A stretch of 51,475 nt of DNA from Sedimentisphaerales bacterium (GTDB taxonomy: Bacteria > Planctomycetota > Phycisphaerae > Sedimentisphaerales > SM23-30). The translations under genes were made by a program, and so were the position numbers. The DNA lies in contig JAFGSR010000227.1 in assembly GCA_016934515.1 (NCBI GenBank), positions 1 through 51,475 of the forward strand, read 5' to 3'. This document shows, in pieces, positions 35,044-45,016 of this stretch. Every line of letters begins with the position of its first letter. The stretch's first letter is position 1. The notes below the pieces were generated by a model. The model worked only from the letters and a program-made list of their open reading frames with translations, was not told where the DNA came from and searched no databases.

Positions 35044-38000
35044 CTAAAAAGGAGTGCGGCCGTTACCACTATTCCAAAGATCTAACATGTGATCCGCTCT
35101 AAGGGCACGATTCCAGATGCAGACCTCGTCGACAACACCGATCCAGAAGTTGCCTTTGCTAAGCCCTCCATCATATTCCTGACCGATAGACCACAGGTCA
35201 TCAGAAGAGAAGACGGTAGTGGTAGTAAACGAACCACGAAGCTGGCCGTCAATGAATATCTTCAGTGTAGTTTCGTCCTGACTGTATCCGATCAGATGCC
35301 ACTGGCCGTCATTCAATTCGCCCGGATCACCGGCGTTGTAGGTCGTGCCATTATAGATGTTAACTATTCCTGTTTGCTTTACACCAAACAGGAGTACGTT
35401 ACCGCCCGTAGCGGTGTTAGTAGCCACCACATAGCGATCACCGCCGCTGGTACTGGTAGTATTAATCCAGGCAGAAACCGAAACGGTGTTACCCGTGGCA
35501 AATTTAGCCACATCATCTATAGTGATATAATCATCACCATAAAGCTGTATGCCCTTGCCGATCTTCGCGGCGACGAGATTCGGCTCGCCCACGCCGACAG
35601 GAGTGCCGTCGTTAGGCAAAGCGTAATCGCTCCGGAAATCTTCGTCCAGTGACCAGTATCCTACCAGTTCATCCAGGAAGTCACGCCCGCAACCGGTAGT
35701 ATAAGGCTGGGAGCAATTGGCCCAACTCATAGCGAACCAGGAATAGTCAAGCAGGTCCACCTGGCAGTCCTCGTTGAAGTCCATGGGATTGAAGCCCCAG
35801 AGACCGCAGTCGTTATCATGACCGGTAACGTACACCTTGCGTACGCCGGAACGGTCGAAATCAGTATCGCCGGCACTGGAGATGCTATGCTCGATAGTCA
35901 AGAACTCATCGCCTTCTAATTCGTCGTCATCGACAGAGGTAACTACCACCGTCTGTTCGGTGTTCCAGTTGCCCGTGGTGAAGGTCAATTCAATCGAAAC
36001 ACCGGCGCCGGCACCCAAATCGAGGTCGATCGGCGGTTCGGCGACAATATATACATTCGCGTCGGGAGCAATATCCAGCACCAACGTATAGGTATCGTTG
36101 GTGGGACCTTCCTCAAGTACGCTGGTGGAACCGTCGCTTTCGGTAACGGTCGTCAGGCTGCCCGGAGGCATAGTAACATAATGGTCCATGATGGTGGAAG
36201 CATCCAGGGCGTAGTTATACATCCGTAGATGCTCCATACTACCGCTGAAACTATTATGTTCATTATCATCGATCCAGGTGCACAGGCCGAAGGTAAAGTC
36301 GGTATCGGAGTAGTCTATGCCGCCGGGATTTCTTTCGAGTTCGTTTTCCAGAAGCCCATCGACATAAATCTGCTGTTTACTACCGTCCCAGATACCTACG
36401 ACATGGACCCACTGGCCCACCTCCGGGATAGTGGTACTGCTAACGTATTGCATACTGTCGTCGTTTTCGTAACCTTCCACCGCCACGGCGAAATTCATCG
36501 CCCCGTCAAAATTGCCACCGTTCAGGCGAAATCCGCGTTCGAAGACGCCGGTATCCACCCCGCAAGCAAGCAGAGCCGCGTTACCAGTGGTAGCATCCCG
36601 GGCAAACCAGGCTTCAACTGAAATGGCATCCTGCGGCATATAATTACCCACATCACCGGCAAAGACTATGATGTCATAGTTCGGGTCAGCCGCCGGGGTG
36701 GGTGTCTCGGCAATCAGATACTCCGGATCGACGTTCTGCGTCATGGTAGTGACTTCGCTATCAAAGTCGACGTCAGCATCATAATCGGCATCTACCGTAG
36801 AGGTATCAGCCAGGGAACCGGGGTGTGGTATGCTCAGGCTGGCGCTATTGAAGAGCCACTTACCGACCGGAACACCGGTGAAAGCTTCGTTATCGGTAAC
36901 GTTGACCCAGAGGTTATCCACAGTTACGGCATCAAAACCTGAAGTGTCATTGTTGCTATCGACAGTAATGTTGATTCTGCCGGCGTGGTTGCCTTCTTCA
37001 TCGTTATCATCAACCGCGGCGACGGTTACCGCTTGCGGCATGCTCCAAGGTGAAGCGCCGCCAGACATGGTAAAGGTCAGGGTAACCGCATCGGAAGCTC
37101 CACTTCCGGCATCTACCGTTGTTTCATTAATCGGGTCGTTTACAGTAAGGGTTACCATGACGGTAGCATTACCTGCGTCGTTATTCGGCTCGCCAAGCAG
37201 TGACACCAGCACGATATCGTTGGCCCCGCCTTCAGCCACATCGGTCGAACCGCCGGTCTCATCTATTATTACGCCGGCTACATCATTATCTGTGATGTTG
37301 GCAACGCACGGATAAATATAAACGCCGTTGTAAACCGAATCGCTACTAACGGCGGTGTGTTGTACTCTAACACTGTGATTGCCTTCCTTGACAACGTCGT
37401 CCACCGCCGAAACGGTAATAGTTTGAGGTGTATTATAATTTGCGACAGTAAAGGTCAAAGTTACCGTGCTGCCGCCGTTAATCTTAACCTGGCCGGCAGG
37501 TTTCGGTGTGGCAGTAACCACAACATTAGCATTCGGCTCCTGATCCAAAACAATTGTGTAAGTACCGGAAGTTTCGCCTTCTTCGGCCAAATTGACCAGC
37601 AGAGGATCAACCGATACGTCACCGTAATCCGATACAAGATCATATACATATAACGAATCCGGAAGGCTTGTATTGCCTGCATTGCCGTTAGGAGCCTCTA
37701 AAACCAAATACTTGCCGTCTGGCGAAATGCAAATTCCGTTCGTGACCACATTGTAACCGTCATTACCGGTAATGATAATTTCCTCGCTAACCTCTGCCAG
37801 AACATCACCACCGCCCAAGGATGTAGCATTTGCTACATCGACGCGGTAAATTATATGGTCTTCACCTGATACTCTGTTCGGCAACCAGATCGAACCATCG
37901 ACCGGATTGGCCTCGATTGAGTTATCAACCTGCATGGCCATGTCGGGATCGTTCAGGTAAACACGATGCCACACTCCGTCGGCCTTAGTGCGGCTGATGT

Positions 38001-38775
38001 AGGGCAAGGTCTCGCTGCCCACAGTATCCGTTGGAAGCATGGCGCCAGCATGAAACACATTATAAGCGTAGCCATCGAACTTACTGCAAGTGCTATACAT
38101 CCCCTTCCCCGTATTTTCAGTCCATAAGACGGCGGCGAGCGGGATTGATGGAGTACTGTTTTTATCGATGACTACAAGTGCTTCGAAAGCATTGTCATTC
38201 ATGCCGTTGTCAAACAGAACCACATCAAAACCAGCTTCAAAACTACCGCCAAAACCCGGCGGAACCAAATCTATACAGACGGGATCATCGTCACCACCTG
38301 CATCATAGTTTCCCACCAACAGCGTTTCGAATGGGGTGCCGGGGCCGCTGGGATTGTCAACCCTCCACACCTGGGGCGTATAGTCATAACAAACATAGAC
38401 ACTGCCATTTTCATCGACAACACAGTCCTGTGCATGTTCAAGGGCAGATGCCGCACCACCCAGTGCTAACCGGTCGGTGTAAGTTCCGTCGTAAATGTTA
38501 GCGGAGTAGAGCCCACTGTTGGCGTTAGTACCGGCGTCATTGTCACATACTAAAAAGAGCCGGTCGTAATTTCCATTGACATCAAAATGGGTTGGATCAA
38601 AACACTGGCCTTGTCCGGTGATAAGATACGGACTTACAGGGCTTGCAGAGGCAATATCGAAATGCTTGTTTAACCCTGTCACATAGCTGCCGGGGTACGT
38701 TACCTCGGCCCGGGCCGCCGATGGGACCACGAGCAGCAATAAAACCACGATCAACATAAAATTTAATCTGTTCAT
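35044..38775 (-). CDS. Exported beta-propeller/Calx-beta-like protein with two LamG-like domains and an internal dockerin-like motif
   Basis: Signal peptide MNRLNFMLIVVLLLLVVPSAARA; propeller region homologous to neighbours; GVFERGFRLNGGNFDGAMNF and GKGIQLYGDDYITIDDVAKF LamG-like units; DFNEDCQVDLLDYSWFAMSWANC. Confidence 0.8.
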   Translation of the reverse strand: MNRLNFMLIVVLLLLVVPSAARAEVTYPGSYVTGLNKHFDIASASPVSPYLITGQGQCFDPTHFDVNGNYDRLFLVCDNDAGTNANSGLYSANIYDGTYTDRLALGGAASALEHAQDCVVDENGSVYVCYDYTPQVWRVDNPSGPGTPFETLLVGNYDAGGDDDPVCIDLVPPGFGGSFEAGFDVVLFDNGMNDNAFEALVVIDKNSTPSIPLAAVLWTENTGKGMYSTCSKFDGYAYNVFHAGAMLPTDTVGSETLPYISRTKADGVWHRVYLNDPDMAMQVDNSIEANPVDGSIWLPNRVSGEDHIIYRVDVANATSLGGGDVLAEVSEEIIITGNDGYNVVTNGICISPDGKYLVLEAPNGNAGNTSLPDSLYVYDLVSDYGDVSVDPLLVNLAEEGETSGTYTIVLDQEPNANVVVTATPKPAGQVKINGGSTVTLTFTVANYNTPQTITVSAVDDVVKEGNHSVRVQHTAVSSDSVYNGVYIYPCVANITDNDVAGVIIDETGGSTDVAEGGANDIVLVSLLGEPNNDAGNATVMVTLTVNDPINETTVDAGSGASDAVTLTFTMSGGASPWSMPQAVTVAAVDDNDEEGNHAGRINITVDSNNDTSGFDAVTVDNLWVNVTDNEAFTGVPVGKWLFNSASLSIPHPGSLADTSTVDADYDADVDFDSEVTTMTQNVDPEYLIAETPTPAADPNYDIIVFAGDVGNYMPQDAISVEAWFARDATTGNAALLACGVDTGVFERGFRLNGGNFDGAMNFAVAVEGYENDDSMQYVSSTTIPEVGQWVHVVGIWDGSKQQIYVDGLLENELERNPGGIDYSDTDFTFGLCTWIDDNEHNSFSGSMEHLRMYNYALDASTIMDHYVTMPPGSLTTVTESDGSTSVLEEGPTNDTYTLVLDIAPDANVYIVAEPPIDLDLGAGAGVSIELTFTTGNWNTEQTVVVTSVDDDELEGDEFLTIEHSISSAGDTDFDRSGVRKVYVTGHDNDCGLWGFNPMDFNEDCQVDLLDYSWFAMSWANCSQPYTTGCGRDFLDELVGYWSLDEDFRSDYALPNDGTPVGVGEPNLVAAKIGKGIQLYGDDYITIDDVAKFATGNTVSVSAWINTTSTSGGDRYVVATNTATGGNVLLFGVKQTGIVNIYNGTTYNAGDPGELNDGQWHLIGYSQDETTLKIFIDGQLRGSFTTTTVFSSDDLWSIGQEYDGGLSKGNFWIGVVDEVCIWNRALRADHMLDLWNSGNGRTPF

Positions 38776-39928
38776 ACCTTTCTCCTTTTTGAAGAAAACC
38801 AAATTTCTCTACCTGTTCAATCTGCGGCGCCCTGACCACCAAGGCACCTCAATCTAAACTTTACTACTTTTTATATCCGCAGCCACAACAAATAGTTGCG
38901 GCAATTGATACTGCCCTCACCGGTTACCCGCTTTTTCTGTCCTCCGAAGCCGAATACATTAATACCCTGCTATCCGTAATGACAGGTGAAGTTGTAACTG
39001 CTTCTAACTCAAACATATAAATCTCTTGAGCAAAACCTCCATCTTTATCAACCGGCTGATTCCGGCAATGTGAATAAAAACGCTATCTCCTTTTCATCTA
39101 GACTATCAGAAAACGGCCTTCTGGTTTCACCATATTGCGCATATAAATAACCATTTTCCGCATACATAATCCTATCGCCTTTGCCTACCTAATTATTATG
39201 GGTCCCTTGTTGTTTTCTTGGCCTAAATCTTCACGGCATCTCAGCCGGCTAGGGCAAATCGAAGGTGTAAATCAGGTTTTCCGGAATCCATTCCACTATG
39301 CTTAATCGACAAAAGAACCCACCGAAAAAAGTACAAAATAGCAACGTGGACTCTCGATGGGGCAATACCTAAGAAGTGTTCTGCGTGTTTTTCCAGAATA
39401 TACATTGCCATTTTTAAGCAAAACAAATGATCCCATTAATGTATGCATGGATTGTTAACGGAATTATGTCTGCAGATGATGGTATGCGGGTTTTTTGCTT
39501 ATTTCTTACAATTTAAACCGTTTAAACTCAAAGTCAAAGATTCTTAAGCACGTCCGGAATAGTCTAATATATCGATCCCGCCGGCAGTTTATAATTCCCA
39601 AACAGAACATTGATACATGTTTAAAAATTTACTGTGATTCGGTCAAGACCTGTTTGCGTCTTACGCAAAATGGTTAAATCCGTGCGCAACATGGTGATTT
39701 ACGGGAGGATTTTCTGACTATACTCAAAATACGATAAGGATTGTAAAAAAAGGACTTAATTATCGTTTTCACTTGACATTCTTTTTTGACGATGATAGAA
39801 TAGCTGAAAAGAAGCTGAATGGGGTTGTGCAGTTTCGACTTGCTGTTTTTGAGCCTTATATTAAAGTTACGTAATGGGGGCTTGTGTGTGGTTACGAACA
39901 GATTTTTCAGAAGCAAAGTGTAGTTGAT

Positions 39929-42871
39929 ATGAACAAATTAATTTTTATTATGTTATGCGTTGTTTTGTTGCTGTTTGTGGCACCATTATCGGTCCGGGCC
40001 GCGGTAACCTACGGCGACCATGTGACAGGGTTATACAATTGGTTCTATATAACTGATGCATCTTCAACCTGGATCAGTTGTGGACAAGGTCCGGCTTTTG
40101 ATCCTACACATACCGGCCCCGATGGCTACGACCGGGTCTATTTAGTCAATGACTCAGACAATGCAACCACCGCGGGACTCTACTCGGTTGACATCTACAA
40201 TGGTACCTACAGCGGCATATTGGCGCTGAGTGGTAATCAGTATCATGCACAAGACTGTATTGTTGATCCCAGTGGTAATGCTTATGTTATCTATGACTAT
40301 ACGCCCCAGGTATTTAAGGTTACTGATCCCAGCGGCGCCGCGATCGTAACCCAAATGCTGGGAAACTATGATGCAGGCGGTGACGATGATCCTTTCTGTA
40401 TAGATTTGGTGCCGCCGGGTTTTAACGTTGGTGGCGACACTTATGAGGCGGGTCTTGATCTGGTTGTTTTTGACAACGGCATTAATGACAATGGTGTCGA
40501 AGCAGTTCTAGTCATTGATAAAACCAGCACGGTGGCATCTCCGCTCTTCACCGTCGAATGGTCTTCTAGCGCTGGAATTAATATGTATGGCACTTGCAGC
40601 GAGGTCGATGGCTACGCTTATGCGGCATTTTACGGCACCGGCACCCTTCTTTTTACGGATACTGTGGGAAGCGATACCCTGCCTTACATCAGCCGCATGA
40701 AGAGCGATGGAGTGTGGGAACGTGTTTTCCTGAACGATCCCACCATGGAATTGGAGATTGATAATACACTCGAGGCCAACCCGGCCGATGGTTCGTTATG
40801 GATGCCGATCAGGACACCGGGTACGCAGGATCACGTATATTACCGTATCGATGCAGCAAATGCAGTTAGCCTGGGCGGAGGTGATTATCTGGCGGAAATT
40901 ACCGCCGAGGTTACTCTTACCGGCGCTGACGGTTACAATGTCGTTACGAACGGATTTGGCATTTCACCAGACGGCAAGTATTTGGCGGTATGTGCTGCTG
41001 ACGGTCGGGATTCAATGTATGTATTTTCTATCTTGTCGGGAAGCGTTAATATTGATCCTGTTCAGCTCGAATTGTCCGAGGCCGGTCCCACCACGGGCAG
41101 TTATACCGTGGCTTGCTCGCAGGAACCGGGCCAGAATGTCTACATTACCGCGACGCCCTCCAGTGCCGGTACCGGCAGTCCTGACAATATCAAGCTTAAT
41201 ACCGCCGACTGGGGTGATCCCATCAGCCTGACATTCACTACGGGTAACTGGAGCATTCCTCAAACGGTTGCGGTTACTATTAAGGATGACGGCATCTGGA
41301 ACCGTCCGGGTGTCTATGATGAAGACACCTATACCCTCGTAGTCGAACACACCTCCGCAAGTGGCAATCCTGCCTATGATGGTGTTCCGGTAGCTGATTT
41401 TACTGCAACAGTCACGGATGACGATTTTCCAGAGTTGGAAGTTTCCGTCAGCAATAACTGGAACCATGTGGAAGAGGGCGGTTTCACCGACAGTTACGTT
41501 ATTCAGATTACCGGGTGTGAGCCTGATGTATATCCGATGATTATTGAAGTTAACCCGGACAATGCCGAAGTCAAACTCAACGGCCTGGCCGCCGGGGCAA
41601 CACTTACCCTGTCGTTTACGGCAGGTAACTGGGCCACGCCACAGACGGTCAATATCGAGGCCGACGATGACGGCGATTCGGAAGATTATCACACCTCCGT
41701 GCTTACTCAAACAGTTAGTGGGGGAGTCTATGATGGTTATTCATTGGCGGTTCAAACGGTCTGGATCTCCGATGACGAAATCCCTGCCCCTCCTCTGTAC
41801 GAGGATATGGTTCTTTACACCCCGTTAAACGGAAACACCCTGGATTTTTCCGGATTGTCAAACAACGGTATCCCAATGGGAGGTCCCGGGTATGACACAG
41901 GCCGGTTCGGCCAGGCTGTGGATTTGGATGGCGTAAACGATTATGTTGAAGTGAATTTGGTGGCTGATGACATCGCTGGTAGTCAGACTCATGTCTCAGT
42001 TAGCAAGTGGGTCAAAACAACAGACTACGCTGATAAATATATCGTTGCTTGTAATACTGCAGATAAGGGTAACGTCGTCTTGATTGGTATGCAAAACGGA
42101 CTTTATAAAGCGTATGATGGTGCGAACCATTTTGCCTCTTCGCGGGTGGATGACGATCAATGGCATCATCTGGCTTTTACTCGAAGCGGCTCGACCACGA
42201 AACTGTACATTGATGGAATTGCCGAAGCTACCTATAGCTCTTCGTTCGTTATGAACTCGAACGATCTGTGGTCAATAGGCCAGGAATGGGATCCCGCCGG
42301 TACCAGTCAGCATATTGAAGCTGTTATTGACGAGGTTGCTGTCTGGAAACGCACGTTGAGTCCTATCGACATACTCCAAATAGCTCGGGACGGGCTTCCG
42401 CTGCCTTTTTTGGGTATCATTGTCTCCCCGGCGGCAGACCCCTTATCCGTGACCGAGGGCGGCGATCCCAATACTTACACATTGGTGCCTAATCGTGCAC
42501 CCAGTGCGGACGTGCAGGTTACGGCAACTCCGGTAGACGAAAATGTTGATCTGGGCAGTGGTCCGGGGGTGGCGATTACATTGACCTTTACTACCAGTAA
42601 CTGGGATACGGCTCAAACCATAACGGTATATGCCGTAGATGATGAAGAATTCGAAGGCAAGATTCCTCATATTGCCATAATTAACCACAGTTCCGTGAGC
42701 GGCGATAGTTATTTCAATAATCTCAACATTCAATCGGTGAATGTTAGTATTACCGATAACGACTGTGGCTACTGGGGTTTTCTGCAGACAGATCTAAACC
42801 ACGACTGCTTTGTTAACCTGGAGGATTTTGCCTTGCTTGCCCTGCGATGGCTTGATTCTGGTTTACCTTAA
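39929..42871 (+). CDS. Exported beta-propeller/Calx-beta-like/LamG protein with C-terminal dockerin-like motif
   Basis: MNKLIFIMLCVVLLLFVAPLSVRAAVTYGDHVTGLY, highly similar to the 31534-34863 product; DLNHDCFVNLEDFALLALRWL at the C-terminus. Confidence 0.8.
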   Translation: MNKLIFIMLCVVLLLFVAPLSVRAAVTYGDHVTGLYNWFYITDASSTWISCGQGPAFDPTHTGPDGYDRVYLVNDSDNATTAGLYSVDIYNGTYSGILALSGNQYHAQDCIVDPSGNAYVIYDYTPQVFKVTDPSGAAIVTQMLGNYDAGGDDDPFCIDLVPPGFNVGGDTYEAGLDLVVFDNGINDNGVEAVLVIDKTSTVASPLFTVEWSSSAGINMYGTCSEVDGYAYAAFYGTGTLLFTDTVGSDTLPYISRMKSDGVWERVFLNDPTMELEIDNTLEANPADGSLWMPIRTPGTQDHVYYRIDAANAVSLGGGDYLAEITAEVTLTGADGYNVVTNGFGISPDGKYLAVCAADGRDSMYVFSILSGSVNIDPVQLELSEAGPTTGSYTVACSQEPGQNVYITATPSSAGTGSPDNIKLNTADWGDPISLTFTTGNWSIPQTVAVTIKDDGIWNRPGVYDEDTYTLVVEHTSASGNPAYDGVPVADFTATVTDDDFPELEVSVSNNWNHVEEGGFTDSYVIQITGCEPDVYPMIIEVNPDNAEVKLNGLAAGATLTLSFTAGNWATPQTVNIEADDDGDSEDYHTSVLTQTVSGGVYDGYSLAVQTVWISDDEIPAPPLYEDMVLYTPLNGNTLDFSGLSNNGIPMGGPGYDTGRFGQAVDLDGVNDYVEVNLVADDIAGSQTHVSVSKWVKTTDYADKYIVACNTADKGNVVLIGMQNGLYKAYDGANHFASSRVDDDQWHHLAFTRSGSTTKLYIDGIAEATYSSSFVMNSNDLWSIGQEWDPAGTSQHIEAVIDEVAVWKRTLSPIDILQIARDGLPLPFLGIIVSPAADPLSVTEGGDPNTYTLVPNRAPSADVQVTATPVDENVDLGSGPGVAITLTFTTSNWDTAQTITVYAVDDEEFEGKIPHIAIINHSSVSGDSYFNNLNIQSVNVSITDNDCGYWGFLQTDLNHDCFVNLEDFALLALRWLDSGLP

Positions 42872-42975
42872 ACGAATAAGCCTTCCGAATTATTGGTGAA
42901 ATGAAACATCTAAATTAATACATCAATGATTACCTTGCCTGGGTAGATAAGTTAAAGAAGTTGAGGAGATGCGTT

Positions 42976-44928
42976 ATGGCCAAATGTATGAAATGCTGCA
43001 TCGCGGTGCTATTTTTGGGGACAATCCTCCTGACCGGTCCGGCTGGAGCACAGGGTGCATATCCTGTCGATGGATTGACTTCTTCGTATGAGGCTGCGGC
43101 TCAGTATATTATTGACCAAACCGGATTTACAGGCAAGGGATATTGCTTTGTCTTCGGTGCCGGCCAAGGCCGATTGGCCTACGAGTTGACCGCTCGGAGT
43201 GATCTGGAAATCATCGGCGTAGAAGGAGATTCCAGTCAGGTTGACATCGGTAGAGAGATTTTGCTGGATGAGGGTGTGTACGGATCGAAGATCACCCTCC
43301 ATACCGGTTCACTCAATAGTATTCTCAAGTACCGTGATTATTCAGCTGTTTTGGTTGTATCCGATTCCATCATAGCCAATGGAACATGCACCGGATACGC
43401 CAGTGAAATGTATCGAATGGCCAGACCCGCCGGCGGCGTAGTGCTCATCGGCCAACCGGTTGGTTGTCCAAATGTTCTAAGCCGGACTAATCTGGAAGCT
43501 TGGCTCGACGCCGGGGGACTCAATGGTTCATATAGCATTGTCGAGAATCCCACCGATGGTTTGTGGGCTCGTATCGACCGGGGACCTCTTTCCGGTGCCG
43601 GCGAGTGGACCATGCAGTGGGGCAACCTGGGCAACACCGCCTGTAGTGGTGAAGAAGGTATTACCGATGACTGGACAGTGCTCTGGTATGGCGAGCCCGG
43701 CCCGCGCGTGATAGCAAACCGCCACTCTCGAGGTGCGACCGACCAATACAAATCCGGCAAGTGGATTATCCCCGGCGGGGACCGAGTTATCTGTATGGAT
43801 GCCTACAATGGTGCCCGTTTATGGGACTTGGAGGTCACTGATTCCTCGCGCATTGCGATAAACCATGACTGTGGCTGGTTTACTCTTGATGATGATTACG
43901 TTTTCGTAGCGGCTCAGGATGATTGCCATAAGGTTGACGTCGAAACCGGCACCATTACCGATACTTACCATCCACCTACCGGGGGCAGGGATTGGGGCTA
44001 CGTGGCGGTTGATGGCGATTTGCTCTACGGCAGCGAACAGACCACCAACGCCTCTGTTATTATAGAATACCACCTGGACGGTTGGAACTATTCCCATTTA
44101 GAATATTTGCCTACCGTTACCAGCAAGGCACTTTTTTGCCGCAACCGGAACACCGGCGCGTTGATTTGGACTTATGATAGTTCCGACGGAATCGGTAGTA
44201 ATCCGTTTGTCATTGCCAATCCCACCATCTGCGCAGATGATGATTATTTCTATTTTTTCGAAAGTTATAATCCCTCCGCAGTAAGCGACAGCGACGGCCG
44301 GGTACTTCTAAGCGATTTCACTAATGGAAGCAACGAATACCTGGTTAAGCTAAACAGAAACACCGGTGTTGTCCAATGGCGCTTGCAGAAGGAATTGACC
44401 TTCCAACACGACATATACCTTAGTTGTGCTAACGGTATGCTATTGGCCTCCGGTAGTCGTACTAGTAGCTATTATGTATATGACTTCCGCGCCTACGACG
44501 CCAGTGACGGTAGTCTGGTCTGGTCTGATGACGGCATTAGTTCCGGCAAAATCAGCGATAATCATGGCTACCATGATAAACATCCCATGATTGTCGGCAA
44601 TAACGTTTACTTTAAATATAAAAGCTACAACCTGCTTACGGGTAGTTCACTTGGTTTCACCTGGGAACTCGGCACATCGCATTGTGCTGACTCCTGTGCC
44701 TCTATGACCCATTTCTTCACTCGTAAAGTTAAATCTGGTGGCGGTGGCGCCACTATCACCAGTTTCAGCGGTGGTGCATCGAGTGCCCAAAGACTATCCG
44801 AAGTCATTAGGCCACACTGTTACATAAGTATGATCCCCGTCGGCGGTCTCATTTTGTTGCCGCCCTTTGGTAGTGGTTGTACCTGCGATCTCGCCCTCCA
44901 GCCAACCATCGCCTGGTTGCCACAATAG
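42976..44928 (+). CDS. Exported protein with SAM-methyltransferase-like domain fused to PQQ-type beta-propeller
   Basis: ATG 42976 with GAGGAG upstream; signal MAKCMKCCIAVLFLGTILLTGPAGA; GKGYCFVFGAGQGRLAYELTARSDLEIIGVEGDSSQVDIGREIL; then PQQ-like blades (WIIPGGDRVICMDAYNGARLWDLEV, LFCRNRNTGALIWTYD, YLVKLNRNTGVVQWRLQ). Confidence 0.78.
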   Translation: MAKCMKCCIAVLFLGTILLTGPAGAQGAYPVDGLTSSYEAAAQYIIDQTGFTGKGYCFVFGAGQGRLAYELTARSDLEIIGVEGDSSQVDIGREILLDEGVYGSKITLHTGSLNSILKYRDYSAVLVVSDSIIANGTCTGYASEMYRMARPAGGVVLIGQPVGCPNVLSRTNLEAWLDAGGLNGSYSIVENPTDGLWARIDRGPLSGAGEWTMQWGNLGNTACSGEEGITDDWTVLWYGEPGPRVIANRHSRGATDQYKSGKWIIPGGDRVICMDAYNGARLWDLEVTDSSRIAINHDCGWFTLDDDYVFVAAQDDCHKVDVETGTITDTYHPPTGGRDWGYVAVDGDLLYGSEQTTNASVIIEYHLDGWNYSHLEYLPTVTSKALFCRNRNTGALIWTYDSSDGIGSNPFVIANPTICADDDYFYFFESYNPSAVSDSDGRVLLSDFTNGSNEYLVKLNRNTGVVQWRLQKELTFQHDIYLSCANGMLLASGSRTSSYYVYDFRAYDASDGSLVWSDDGISSGKISDNHGYHDKHPMIVGNNVYFKYKSYNLLTGSSLGFTWELGTSHCADSCASMTHFFTRKVKSGGGGATITSFSGGASSAQRLSEVIRPHCYISMIPVGGLILLPPFGSGCTCDLALQPTIAWLPQ

Positions 44929-45016
44929 GTTAAAGTTTCGTACATGAAAAAAACAAGCAAAAGACTGATATTCGGATAAGATAAACGGAAATTAGTGAAG
45001 TATTGAGGTTATAATT

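Noticed and set aside
39241-39426. 61-aa ORF considered as a transposase/integrase remnant in the 1.1 kb divergent spacer
   Set aside because: No catalytic motif or terminal repeats could be identified by eye.
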